In this document: in pieces, positions 57,067 to 64,000 of the stretch
How positions within the stretch are numbered: the stretch's first letter is position 1
Layout of the letters: each line of letters starts with the position of its first letter
Assembly (NCBI RefSeq): GCF_006386545.1
Contig: NZ_SWAR01000022.1
Coordinates: 1 to 64,000 of the forward strand
DNA: 64,000 nt
DNA from: Methylibium rhizosphaerae
GTDB taxonomy: Bacteria > Pseudomonadota > Gammaproteobacteria > Burkholderiales > Burkholderiaceae_C
Direction: 5' to 3'
Notes under the pieces: generated by a model
Told to the model about the DNA's origin: nothing
Seen by the model: the letters and a program-made list of their open reading frames with translations, nothing else
The model's database searches: none
Made by a program: the position numbers and the translations under genes

Positions 57067-57855
57067 TCAGGCCGCCTGGAAGCAGAACACCGCCGGCGTG
57101 TCGTCCGGCAAGGTCCCTCGATGGCCTCTCCAGCGTGCGATGGTGTCGCTGCGGGTCCAGCCGCTGGCCAGCGTCAGTCCGCAGCTCACGCTCAGTCGCG
57201 TGGTCGGCTGCAGCCCTGCCAGCAAGGCGTCGAGCAGTGCGTTGTTGCGGTAGGGCGTCTCGATGACGATCTGCGCCTGGTTCAGCCGCTTGGAGGTCTG
57301 CTCCATGTCCTTGAGCCGCTGGGTGCGCTCGCCGGCCAGCGTGGGCAGGTAGCCGGCGAAAGCGAAGCTCTGGCCGTTCAAGCCGCTGCTGGCCAGCGCG
57401 AGAAGCAACGAGTTGGGCCCGGGCAGCGCCTGCACCTCGACCCCCGCCGCATGCGCGGCCTCTACCAGGGCGGCGCCCGGGTCGGCTACCGCGGGCAACC
57501 CGGCTTCCGAAATGAGGCCGACGTCTTCGCCGGCCAGCGCGGGGGCGAGCAGCAAACGCATGTCTGCCGCCTGGGCCCCGGGCGTTGCCTTGTGCGCCCC
57601 CTTGTGCGCACGCGGGAGCTCGCGGATGTCGAGTTCCTGCAGCGGCCGCACCAGACGGACCACCGCATCGACGCGCTTCAGGAAGGCGCGTGTGGTCTTC
57701 GCGTTTTCGGCGACCCAGTGTTTGAGCCCGGCGGCTGTCCGGATCACGCCCAGCGGCAGCACCTCCTGGAGATCGGGTGCCTGGCCGTCGCCGTCGAGCG
57801 TTCCGAAATCCAGGGTGTTGGGCACCAGCAGCAGGCTACCGAGCGGCGCGCTCAT
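57067..57855 (-). CDS. SAM-dependent methyltransferase, tetrapyrrole methylase/RsmI-like
   Basis: This 262-residue protein of the tetrapyrrole methylase fold has LLLVPNTLDFG at the N-terminus, the SAM site region EDVGLISEAGLPAVADPGAA, QALPGPNSLLLALASSGLNG and IVIETPYRNNALLDALL. These resemble RsmI (16S rRNA C1402 2'-O-methyltransferase), but the protein belongs to a shorter paralogous group, so the target is uncertain. Its start overlaps the stop of the YceF-type gene (ATGA). Confidence 0.82.
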   Translation of the reverse strand: MSAPLGSLLLVPNTLDFGTLDGDGQAPDLQEVLPLGVIRTAAGLKHWVAENAKTTRAFLKRVDAVVRLVRPLQELDIRELPRAHKGAHKATPGAQAADMRLLLAPALAGEDVGLISEAGLPAVADPGAALVEAAHAAGVEVQALPGPNSLLLALASSGLNGQSFAFAGYLPTLAGERTQRLKDMEQTSKRLNQAQIVIETPYRNNALLDALLAGLQPTTRLSVSCGLTLASGWTRSDTIARWRGHRGTLPDDTPAVFCFQAA

Positions 57856-58448
57856 GCTTGCAGCGGGTCCAGGCCGGCAGCGCGCAGCAGGGCGCAGGTC
57901 CGGATCAGCGGCAGCCCGATCAGCGCGGTGGGGTCGTCCGAATGGATGGCATCGAGCAGCGCGATCCCCAGCCCCTCCGCCTTGGCGCTGCCGGCGCAAT
58001 CGTAGGGTTGCTCGGCGCGCAGGTAGGACTCGATCTGCTCGTCGCCCAGGTCGGCGCGGAACCGCACGTCGACCGGGACGCGCGCCGTGCCAACGTAGCC
58101 GGTGCTCGAGCGCACGACTGCCAGCGCCGTGTGGAACACCACCCTATGCCCGCGCATCGCCTTCAGCTGTCGGGTTGCGCGCTCATGGTCACCGGGCTTG
58201 CCGATCGGTGCGCCGTCCAGGTCAGCCACCTGGTCGGACCCGATCACGACGGCTTGCGGGTGCAGGCGGGCGACGGCCTGCGCCTTGGCCAGCGCAAGCC
58301 GCTCCGACAGTGCCGCGGGCGACTCCCCTGCAAGCGGGGTCTCGTCGACTTGCGGCGACACCACTTCGAAAGGCAGGCGCAGGCGCTCGAGCAGTTCGCG
58401 GCGGTATCGGGAGGTGGAGGCGAGGATCAGTCGGGGTTGCGGGGCCAT
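57852..58448 (-). CDS. yceF: Maf/YceF-type nucleotide pyrophosphatase
   Basis: This 198-residue protein has the Maf pattern LILASTSRYRRELLERL, SPQVDETPLAGESPAALSER, the catalytic IGSDQVADLDG and the C-terminal CAGSAKAEGLGIALLDAI. YceF-subgroup enzymes hydrolyse modified nucleotides such as 7-methyl-GTP. It is divergent from yceD, the same arrangement as yceF-yceD-rpmF in E. coli. The ATG at 58448 is preferred over 58520, which would overlap the opposite promoter. Confidence 0.9.
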   Translation of the reverse strand: MAPQPRLILASTSRYRRELLERLRLPFEVVSPQVDETPLAGESPAALSERLALAKAQAVARLHPQAVVIGSDQVADLDGAPIGKPGDHERATRQLKAMRGHRVVFHTALAVVRSSTGYVGTARVPVDVRFRADLGDEQIESYLRAEQPYDCAGSAKAEGLGIALLDAIHSDDPTALIGLPLIRTCALLRAAGLDPLQA

Positions 58449-58515
58449 GGCCGGTTGGAGTGGAAGCAGCCGGGCATTCTCCCATCGCCAGGCCGGTCGT
58501 CCTGGACAGGGTCGA

Positions 58516-58521
58516 TACACT
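58516..58521 (+). promoter_or_regulatory. candidate -10 box placed for a leaderless transcript
   Basis: TACACT ends 7 nt before the yceD ATG at 58529 with no Shine-Dalgarno sequence between. No convincing -35 is seen at 16-18 nt. Confidence 0.35.
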
Positions 58522-58528
58522 GGCTGCG

Positions 58529-59098
58529 ATGAAACCCCGCGCTTTCGATCCGTCCCGCCTCGACGTGGCGGCCTTCGCCCAGGCCGCCGGTGTGCTTTCC
58601 GGCGAATGGCCCCTGGCCGATCTCGACCGCCTGGCAGCCTGCCGGCCGGCGCAGGCCCAGGACGAGCCGGTGCAACCCGTGGTCTGGAGTGTGGAGGGCG
58701 AATTGCGGAAGAAGCCGGGTGCCCAGCCCGAAACCTGGCTGCACGTGCGCGCCAGCACGAGCATCCCGCTGGAGTGCCAGCGGTGCCTGCAGCCGGTGGT
58801 CGAGGCGCTGGACGTCGAGCGCTCCTTGCGTTTCGTCGCCGACGAAGCGGCCGCGGCCGAACTCGATGCCGAAAGCGAAGACGACGTGTTGGCGCTCACT
58901 CGCACGCTCGACGTCAAGCTGCTGCTTGAAGATGAGCTTCTGTTGGCCCTGCCTATCGTGCCGCGGCATGACGCCTGCCCACAGCCGCTGCAGGCGGAGC
59001 CAGCCGAGCCGCAGCAGCAACCGGAGACCCGTCCGAACCCCTTTGCGGCGTTGCAGGCTCTCAAGCGCGGCTCGTCGGACGGCGGGAATTCCCAGTGA
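58529..59098 (+). CDS. yceD: YceD/DUF177 family protein
   Basis: This 189-residue soluble protein has a DUF177 domain with ASTSIPLECQRCLQPVVEAL, where the Cys-x2-Cys pair is the family hallmark. An acidic helix (AELDAESEDDVLALT), LLLEDELLLALPIVPRHDAC and a C-terminal NPFAALQALK follow. YceD proteins are linked to 23S rRNA or ribosome large-subunit accumulation and sit next to rpmF in many bacteria, as here. It precedes rpmF by 120 nt with its own promoter in between. Confidence 0.92.
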   Translation: MKPRAFDPSRLDVAAFAQAAGVLSGEWPLADLDRLAACRPAQAQDEPVQPVVWSVEGELRKKPGAQPETWLHVRASTSIPLECQRCLQPVVEALDVERSLRFVADEAAAAELDAESEDDVLALTRTLDVKLLLEDELLLALPIVPRHDACPQPLQAEPAEPQQQPETRPNPFAALQALKRGSSDGGNSQ

Positions 59099-59132
59099 CC
59101 TTTGCGGGTGGCGCGATCGGCGGCTTGCGGCC

Positions 59133-59141
59133 TGCTATAAT
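59133..59141 (+). promoter_or_regulatory. extended -10 promoter of rpmF
   Basis: TGCTATAAT is a perfect extended -10 element (TGnTATAAT) 78 nt upstream of the rpmF ATG. No strong -35 is needed for this class. The predicted start near 59148 leaves a leader of about 70 nt. It probably drives the rpmF-plsX-fab operon. Confidence 0.75.
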
Positions 59142-59218
59142 TTTCGGCTTTCCGCCAAGCTGCCCAGTCGAACACGGATCGTTTTCGAGGCGCTTGCAGC
59201 AGGACCCAGGAGTTCATC

Positions 59219-59401
59219 ATGGCCGTTCAGCAGAACAAAAAGTCGCCGTCCAAGCGTGGCATGCACCGCTCGCATAACGCCCTTGCCACGCCGGGCACCG
59301 CGATCGAGCCGACCACCGGCGAAACCCACCTGCGCCACCACATCAGCCCCACCGGCTTCTATCGTGGGCGCAAGGTTCTCAAGACCAAGGCTGACGCCTG
59401 A
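59219..59401 (+). CDS. rpmF: 50S ribosomal protein L32
   Basis: This 60-residue basic protein begins [20 protein letters not shown] and ends [16 protein letters not shown]. It lacks the four zinc-binding cysteines of some L32 paralogues, i.e. it is the cysteine-free form usual in proteobacteria. The leader contains CAGGA close to the ATG. It is the first strongly promoted gene before plsX. Confidence 0.97.
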   Translation: MAVQQNKKSPSKRGMHRSHNALATPGTAIEPTTGETHLRHHISPTGFYRGRKVLKTKADA

Positions 59402-59630
59402 CGTTGTCGGGTGTCGCGTTTGCGACGCCTTTGCAACGGGTCCTTGCATGCGCAGCGCACGCGCCCGGCCGCCCGGAGGGGTCGCCGGGCGTTCGTGCAT
59501 GGCTTGGGGTGCGTCGCTTCCTGGCTGAGCCTTTTTTGGCGCCGGGCGGCTTGTTCGCGAGGCTGGCCTCGCGTACTGTTGGCACTTTCTTGCGCCTGCA
59601 GAGCGTAGAAGCCGAAGTCCCACTCCCCAC
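59402..59630. other. 229-nt spacer between rpmF and plsX
   Basis: No gene is supported here. A short stem GTCGC/GCGAC with a GTTT loop (59413-59426) lies just after rpmF. An 18-nt palindrome CGCGAGGC-TG-GCCTCGCG at 59556-59573 lies 57 nt before plsX. Either could affect read-through or mRNA processing between the ribosomal-protein and lipid genes. No convincing -10 was found. Confidence 0.4.
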
Positions 59631-60746
59631 ATGACTGATTCCCCAAGTCGCGTCCCGCCGGCCGAGCGGCCGGTTCGAATCGCCGTCGATTGCATGGGCG
59701 GCGATCATGGCCCCTCGGTCACGCTTCCGGCTTGCCGGGCCTTCCTGGCGGCGCGCCCTGAAGCCGAACTCATCCTGGTGGGGCAGCCCGACGTGCTGGC
59801 CGCCGCTGCCGCGTGGTCCCGCTGCACCATCGTGGCGGCCACTGAAGTGGTCGAGATGGACGACCCGATCGAGGTCGCCTTGCGCCGCAAGAAGGATTCG
59901 TCGATGCGGGTGGCGATCAGCCAGGTGAAGGCGACCGAAGCTGCTCCCGCGGCGGCCGACGCCTGCGTTTCCGCCGGCAACACCGGCGCCCTGATGGCGG
60001 TGGCCCGATACCTGCTCAAGACGCTCGAGGGCATCGACCGCCCGGCCATTGCCACCGTGATGCCCAATCAGCACGACGGGCACACCATCGTGCTGGACCT
60101 GGGTGCCAACGTCGACTGCACGGCCGAGCACCTGCTGCAGTTCGCCGTCATGGGCAGCGCGCTGGCCGCGGCTGTCGAAGGCGACCAGAACCCGACCGTC
60201 GGCCTGCTCAACATCGGCGAGGAAGCCATCAAGGGCAGCGAAGTCATCAAGAAGGCTGGCGAACTGCTGCGCTCGGCGGCCAATGGTGGCCACATCAACT
60301 TCTACGGCAACGTCGAGGGCAACGACATCTTCAAGGGCACGACCGACATCGTCGTGTGCGACGGCTTCGTCGGCAACGTGGCCCTCAAGACGGCCGAAGG
60401 GCTGGCCGCGATGCTGTCCAGCATCATCAAGCAAGAATTCACCCGCAACATCTTCACGAAACTCGCTGCGATCATTGCGCTTCCGGTCCTAAAAAGCTTC
60501 AAGCACCGGGTCGACTACCGGCGTTACAACGGCGCGGCGCTCTTGGGCCTGCGCGGGCTGGTCTTCAAGAGCCACGGGTCTGCCGACGCCTTCGCGTTCG
60601 AGCAGGCCCTGAATCGGGCGTATGATGCCGCCCGCAATCGACTGCTCGACCGGGTCCACGATCGCATCCTCGAAACGCTGCAGGCGCTGCCCGCAGACGC
60701 AGCCGGCGCTGCGCCCGAGGCGGCGGCGGTGGCCCAAGCTGCATGA
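59631..60746 (+). CDS. plsX: phosphate acyltransferase PlsX
   Basis: This 371-residue enzyme makes acyl-phosphate from acyl-ACP for phospholipid synthesis. Motifs are typical: [77 protein letters not shown] and the C-terminal [20 protein letters not shown]. It overlaps the fabH start by 4 nt (ATGA). Confidence 0.97.
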   Translation: MTDSPSRVPPAERPVRIAVDCMGGDHGPSVTLPACRAFLAARPEAELILVGQPDVLAAAAAWSRCTIVAATEVVEMDDPIEVALRRKKDSSMRVAISQVKATEAAPAAADACVSAGNTGALMAVARYLLKTLEGIDRPAIATVMPNQHDGHTIVLDLGANVDCTAEHLLQFAVMGSALAAAVEGDQNPTVGLLNIGEEAIKGSEVIKKAGELLRSAANGGHINFYGNVEGNDIFKGTTDIVVCDGFVGNVALKTAEGLAAMLSSIIKQEFTRNIFTKLAAIIALPVLKSFKHRVDYRRYNGAALLGLRGLVFKSHGSADAFAFEQALNRAYDAARNRLLDRVHDRILETLQALPADAAGAAPEAAAVAQAA

Positions 60747-61732
60747 CACTTCCGCTCCCTCGCTATTCCCGCATCACCGGCACCGGCAGCTTCCTGCCAT
60801 CCAGGCGGGTCACCAACGCACAACTGGCCGAAGAGCTGGCTCAGCGCGGCGTCGAGACGTCCGACGAATGGATCGTCGCCCGCACTGGCATACATGCGCG
60901 CCACTTCGCCGCCCCGGAGGTGACTGCCAGCGACCTGGGTTTCGAGGCGGCCAAGCATGCGCTCGAGGCCGCCGGTCGGAGCGCGGCAGACATCGATCTC
61001 ATCATCGTCGCCACGTCCACGCCGGACATGATCTTTCCGTCGTCGGCCTGCCTCATCCAGCAGAAGCTGGGCGTGCACGGCTGTCCGGCCTTCGACCTGC
61101 AGGCGGTGTGCTCCGGCTTCGTGTATGCGCTGACCGTGGCCGACTCCATGATCCGCACCGGCGCAGCCTCGAAGGCGCTGGTGATCGGTGCGGAGGTCTT
61201 CTCCCGCATCCTCGACTTCAACGACCGCACCACCTGCGTGCTGTTCGGCGATGGAGCCGGTGCGGTGGTGCTCGAGGCGTCCGACCAGCCCGGCCTGCTG
61301 GCCAGCGAGTTGCATGCCGACGGTCGCCATGTCGGCATCCTCTGCACGCCCGGCACGGTCGCGGGCGGCAAGGTGCTGGGAGACCCGCTGCTCAAGATGG
61401 ACGGGCAGGCGGTGTTCAAGCTGGCGGTGGGCGTGCTCGAGGACGTGGCCCGCTCGGTGCTGGCCAAGGCCGGCCGGCAGGATGCCGACATCGACTGGCT
61501 GATCCCGCACCAGGCCAACATCCGCATCATGCAGGGTACGGCCAAGAAGCTGAAACTGCCGCTCGAGAAGCTCATCGTCACCGTCGACGAGCACGGCAAC
61601 ACGTCGGCCGCATCCATTCCGCTGGCGCTCGACCACGCGGTGCGCACCGGCCGCATCAAGCAGGGTGACACCGTCATGCTCGAGGGCGTGGGTGGCGGCT
61701 TCACCTGGGGCGCGGTGCTGCTCGACTTCTGA
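60743..61732 (+). CDS. fabH: beta-ketoacyl-ACP synthase III (FabH)
   Basis: This 329-residue enzyme starts fatty-acid synthesis by condensing acetyl-CoA with malonyl-ACP. The triad is Cys123 in [11 protein letters not shown], His256 in [11 protein letters not shown] and Asn286 in [10 protein letters not shown]. Other conserved parts are [12 protein letters not shown] and [12 protein letters not shown]. It differs clearly from the DarB-like paralogue at 11687. Confidence 0.97.
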   Translation: MTLPLPRYSRITGTGSFLPSRRVTNAQLAEELAQRGVETSDEWIVARTGIHARHFAAPEVTASDLGFEAAKHALEAAGRSAADIDLIIVATSTPDMIFPSSACLIQQKLGVHGCPAFDLQAVCSGFVYALTVADSMIRTGAASKALVIGAEVFSRILDFNDRTTCVLFGDGAGAVVLEASDQPGLLASELHADGRHVGILCTPGTVAGGKVLGDPLLKMDGQAVFKLAVGVLEDVARSVLAKAGRQDADIDWLIPHQANIRIMQGTAKKLKLPLEKLIVTVDEHGNTSAASIPLALDHAVRTGRIKQGDTVMLEGVGGGFTWGAVLLDF

Positions 61733-61789
61733 GCTGCCGCGCTTTTCGGTTTCCCTTTTCAACATTCGACGAGAAGTAGGTTTGCAGCG

Positions 61790-62731
61790 ATGACGACCTC
61801 GTTCGCATTCGTCTTTCCCGGCCAAGGTTCGCAGGCTGTGGGGATGCTCGACGCCTGGGGTGACCACCCGGCCGTGCGGCAGACGCTGGCCGAAGCCTCC
61901 GAGGCGCTCGGCGAAGACATCGGCCGGCTGATCCAGCAAGGGCCGAAGGAGCAACTCGACCTCACCACCAACACGCAGCCGGTGATGCTGGCGGCGGGCG
62001 TGGCGTGCTATCGCGCCTGGTTCGCCGAGACGGGTCTTGCGCCTGCGGCGGTGGCCGGCCATTCGCTGGGCGAATACGCCGCGCTGGTGGCTGCCGGTGC
62101 GCTGCAACTGAAGGACGCCTTGCCGCTGGTGCGTTTTCGCGCGCAAGCCATGCAGGAGGCCGTCCCGGTAGGTGCCGGCGGCATGGCCGCGATCCTGGGT
62201 CTCGATGCCGACGCGGTGCGGGCGGGTTGCGCCGAGGCGGCGGCTGCCAGCGGCGAAGTCGTCGAGGCGGTCAACTTCAATGATCCGAAACAGACGGTCA
62301 TTGCCGGCAGCAAAGCCGGGGTCGAGAAGGCCTGCGAGGTGCTGAAGGCCGGCGGGGCCAAACGGGCCCTGCCGCTGCCGGTGTCGGCGCCTTTCCACTC
62401 GAGCCTCATGAAACCGGCGGCGGAGCGCCTGAAGGACAAGCTCGCCGCCACGCCCTTCGCCGTGGCGGCCGTGCCGGTGGTGAACAACATCGACGTCAAG
62501 GTTGAAAGCGATGCCGCGGCGATCCGCGATGCGCTGTACCGCCAGGCCTTCGGGCCGGTGCGTTGGGTCGAAACGGTGCAGGCCCTGAAGGCGATGGGCC
62601 TGAGGCATGTCATCGAATGCGGGCCGGGCAAGGTGCTTGCCGGCATGGTCAAGCGCATCGATGCAGAGCTGGTGAGCGCCACGGTGTACGACCCGGCGAG
62701 CCTGAACGAAGTAAAGGGACTGTTGGCATGA
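61790..62731 (+). CDS. fabD: malonyl-CoA:ACP transacylase
   Basis: This 313-residue acyltransferase loads malonate onto ACP. It begins FAFVFPGQGSQAVGML; the nucleophile is Ser92 in GHSLGEYAALV, and the second catalytic region is SAPFHSSLMKPAAERL. The ATG follows AGAAGTAGG. Its stop overlaps the fabG start (ATGA). Confidence 0.96.
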   Translation: MTTSFAFVFPGQGSQAVGMLDAWGDHPAVRQTLAEASEALGEDIGRLIQQGPKEQLDLTTNTQPVMLAAGVACYRAWFAETGLAPAAVAGHSLGEYAALVAAGALQLKDALPLVRFRAQAMQEAVPVGAGGMAAILGLDADAVRAGCAEAAAASGEVVEAVNFNDPKQTVIAGSKAGVEKACEVLKAGGAKRALPLPVSAPFHSSLMKPAAERLKDKLAATPFAVAAVPVVNNIDVKVESDAAAIRDALYRQAFGPVRWVETVQALKAMGLRHVIECGPGKVLAGMVKRIDAELVSATVYDPASLNEVKGLLA

Positions 62732-63477
62732 GCGAAAACCAGTCTGCTGCAACCCAGGTTGCGCTGGTCACCGGCGCGAGCCGGGGCATCGGGCGCGCCA
62801 TCGCGACGACGCTCGCCAGGCGCGGGTACAAGGTCGTGGGCACGGCGACCACGGAAGCCGGTGCGGCGGCGATCACCGAGGCGCTGTCACCGGCCGGCGG
62901 CCGTGGCCTCGCCCTGAACGTGAACGATGCCGCCGCGCTCGACGCTGCCATCGAAGGCATCGTCAAGGAGCTCGGCGGCCTGCATGTGCTGGTCAACAAC
63001 GCCGGCATCACCCGCGACACCTTGTCCATGCGAATGAAGGACGAGGACTGGGATGCGGTCGTCGAAACCAACCTGAAGGCGGTATTCCGCGCGAGCCGCG
63101 CCGCCATCAAGCCCATGATGAAGCAGCGTTACGGCCGCATCATCAACATCACGTCGGTGGTGGGCGCGAGCGGCAACCCCGGCCAGGCCAACTATGCGGC
63201 GGCCAAGGCGGGCGTGGCGGGCATGACCCGTTCGCTGGCGCGCGAGCTGGGCAGCCGCGGCATCACCGTCAATTGCGTGGCTCCCGGATTCATCGCCACC
63301 GACATGACCGAGGTGCTGCCCGAAGCCCAGAAGACCGCACTGCTGGCGCAGATCCCGCTGGGCCGCCTCGGCAGCCCCGACGACATAGCCGAGGCGGTGG
63401 CCTTCCTGGCCTCGCCGCAGGCGGGTTACGTCACCGGGACGGAACTGCACGTCAACGGCGGCATGTACATGAATTGA
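62728..63477 (+). CDS. fabG: 3-oxoacyl-ACP reductase FabG
   Basis: This 249-residue short-chain dehydrogenase has the cofactor motif TGASRGIGRAIATTLAR, VNNAGITRD, the catalytic Ser in NITSVVGASGNPGQANYAAAK with the YxxxK, and the C-terminal TGTELHVNGGMYMN. It reduces the beta-keto group with NADPH. It is coupled to fabD by an ATGA overlap. Confidence 0.97.
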   Translation: MSENQSAATQVALVTGASRGIGRAIATTLARRGYKVVGTATTEAGAAAITEALSPAGGRGLALNVNDAAALDAAIEGIVKELGGLHVLVNNAGITRDTLSMRMKDEDWDAVVETNLKAVFRASRAAIKPMMKQRYGRIINITSVVGASGNPGQANYAAAKAGVAGMTRSLARELGSRGITVNCVAPGFIATDMTEVLPEAQKTALLAQIPLGRLGSPDDIAEAVAFLASPQAGYVTGTELHVNGGMYMN

Positions 63478-63529
63478 GGGCCTTGTGCCCCAGCCGGTTT
63501 GAGCCCGTCCGGAACGCGGTGTGCTCTCT

Positions 63530-63835
<306 letters not shown>

Positions 63836-63877
63836 GCCGCAGGCATTCCTTCTTCAACCGCAAACTGAGCTTTACGC

Positions 63878-64000
63878 ATGAGTCGCCGCCGTGTCGTCGT
63901 GACAGGACTCGGACTCGTGACCCCCGTGGGCAACACGGTGGCCGAATCCTGGGCCAATCTTGTGGCCGGCAAGTCCGGCATCGATACCGTCACGAAGTTC
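63878..64000 (+). CDS. fabF: beta-ketoacyl-ACP synthase II (FabF), partial
   Basis: Only the first 41 codons are in the window. The translation [19 protein letters not shown] followed by [19 protein letters not shown] is the standard FabF N-terminus. It lies 42 nt after acpP, the usual order. Confidence 0.93.
   Translation, partial: MSRRRVVVTGLGLVTPVGNTVAESWANLVAGKSGIDTVTKF

Noticed and set aside
59404-59634. short open frames in the rpmF-plsX spacer
   Set aside because: Arg/Leu/Ala-rich translation, no ribosome-binding site, no similarity to a known small protein, and they run into the plsX start.
60524-62752. 742-codon open frame on the minus strand
   Set aside because: It is antisense to plsX, fabH and fabD, whose active-site motifs are intact. 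The antisense product has no recognisable domain.

Overview
The window looks like chromosome of a GC-rich betaproteobacterium of the order Burkholderiales, probably near the Rubrivivax/Leptothrix/Piscinibacter group. The evidence is the codon use, the yceF-yceD-rpmF-plsX-fabHDG-acpP-fabF order, an EPS-associated MarR regulator and a DarA/DarB/BtrH-type lipid cluster. This placement is an inference from gene content. I saw no rRNA, tRNA, CRISPR array, transposase or phage gene.

Layout. (1) 1-6308: the start of a TRAP-transporter gene and a TetR regulator that share a candidate operator, then a MOSC protein, an AsmA-family protein, a UbiH-family FAD hydroxylase and a DsbC-type periplasmic disulfide isomerase. 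(2) 6318-13799: a tight nine-gene minus-strand operon. It encodes a DarA-like enzyme, a DarB-like ketosynthase III, a small helix-turn-helix-like protein, a BtrH-type acyltransferase, an ABC exporter (ATPase and permease), an acyl carrier protein and two KAS-I/II-like proteins. It looks like a specialised lipid pathway for making and exporting a resorcinol- or acyl-type product, and is the best candidate here for an undescribed system. (3) 13894-21191: housekeeping and uncharacterised genes (enoyl-CoA hydratase, DUF3108, M61 peptidase, DUF3429, a small secreted repeat protein, lysS). (4) 21295-54328: a 33-kb surface-polysaccharide locus made of two convergent blocks that meet at about 32.6 kb. 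(5) 54474-58448: a WecA-like initiating transferase, a RhlE-like helicase, an RsmI-like methyltransferase and a YceF-type pyrophosphatase. (6) 58529-64000: the canonical yceD-rpmF-plsX-fabH-fabD-fabG-acpP-fabF fatty-acid operon, cut by the window end inside fabF.

How the polysaccharide genes fit together (inference from families). RmlA and RmlB make dTDP-4-keto-6-deoxyglucose. RmlC/RmlD take it to dTDP-L-rhamnose, and WecE/WecD take it to dTDP-Fuc4NAc. The UDP-GlcNAc 6-dehydrogenase (TviB type) makes UDP-GlcNAcA. The TviC-type epimerase turns this into UDP-GalNAcA, and in the plus-strand block WbpB/WbpE/WbpD turn it into UDP-GlcNAc(3NAc)A. PglF/WbpM-type dehydratase, a DegT aminotransferase and a PglC-type transferase suggest a bacillosamine-like 4-amino sugar at the reducing end. 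Five glycosyltransferases, one EpsG-like polymerase, two Wzx-type flippases and an AsnB-type amidotransferase complete assembly. A TAT-exported beta-helix protein, a transglutaminase-like lipoprotein and an AlkP-like protein may trim or modify the product. No Wza/Wzb/Wzc export genes are in the window.

Start codons were chosen mainly by stop/start overlaps, Shine-Dalgarno-like sequence and family N-termini, and several remain uncertain as noted.
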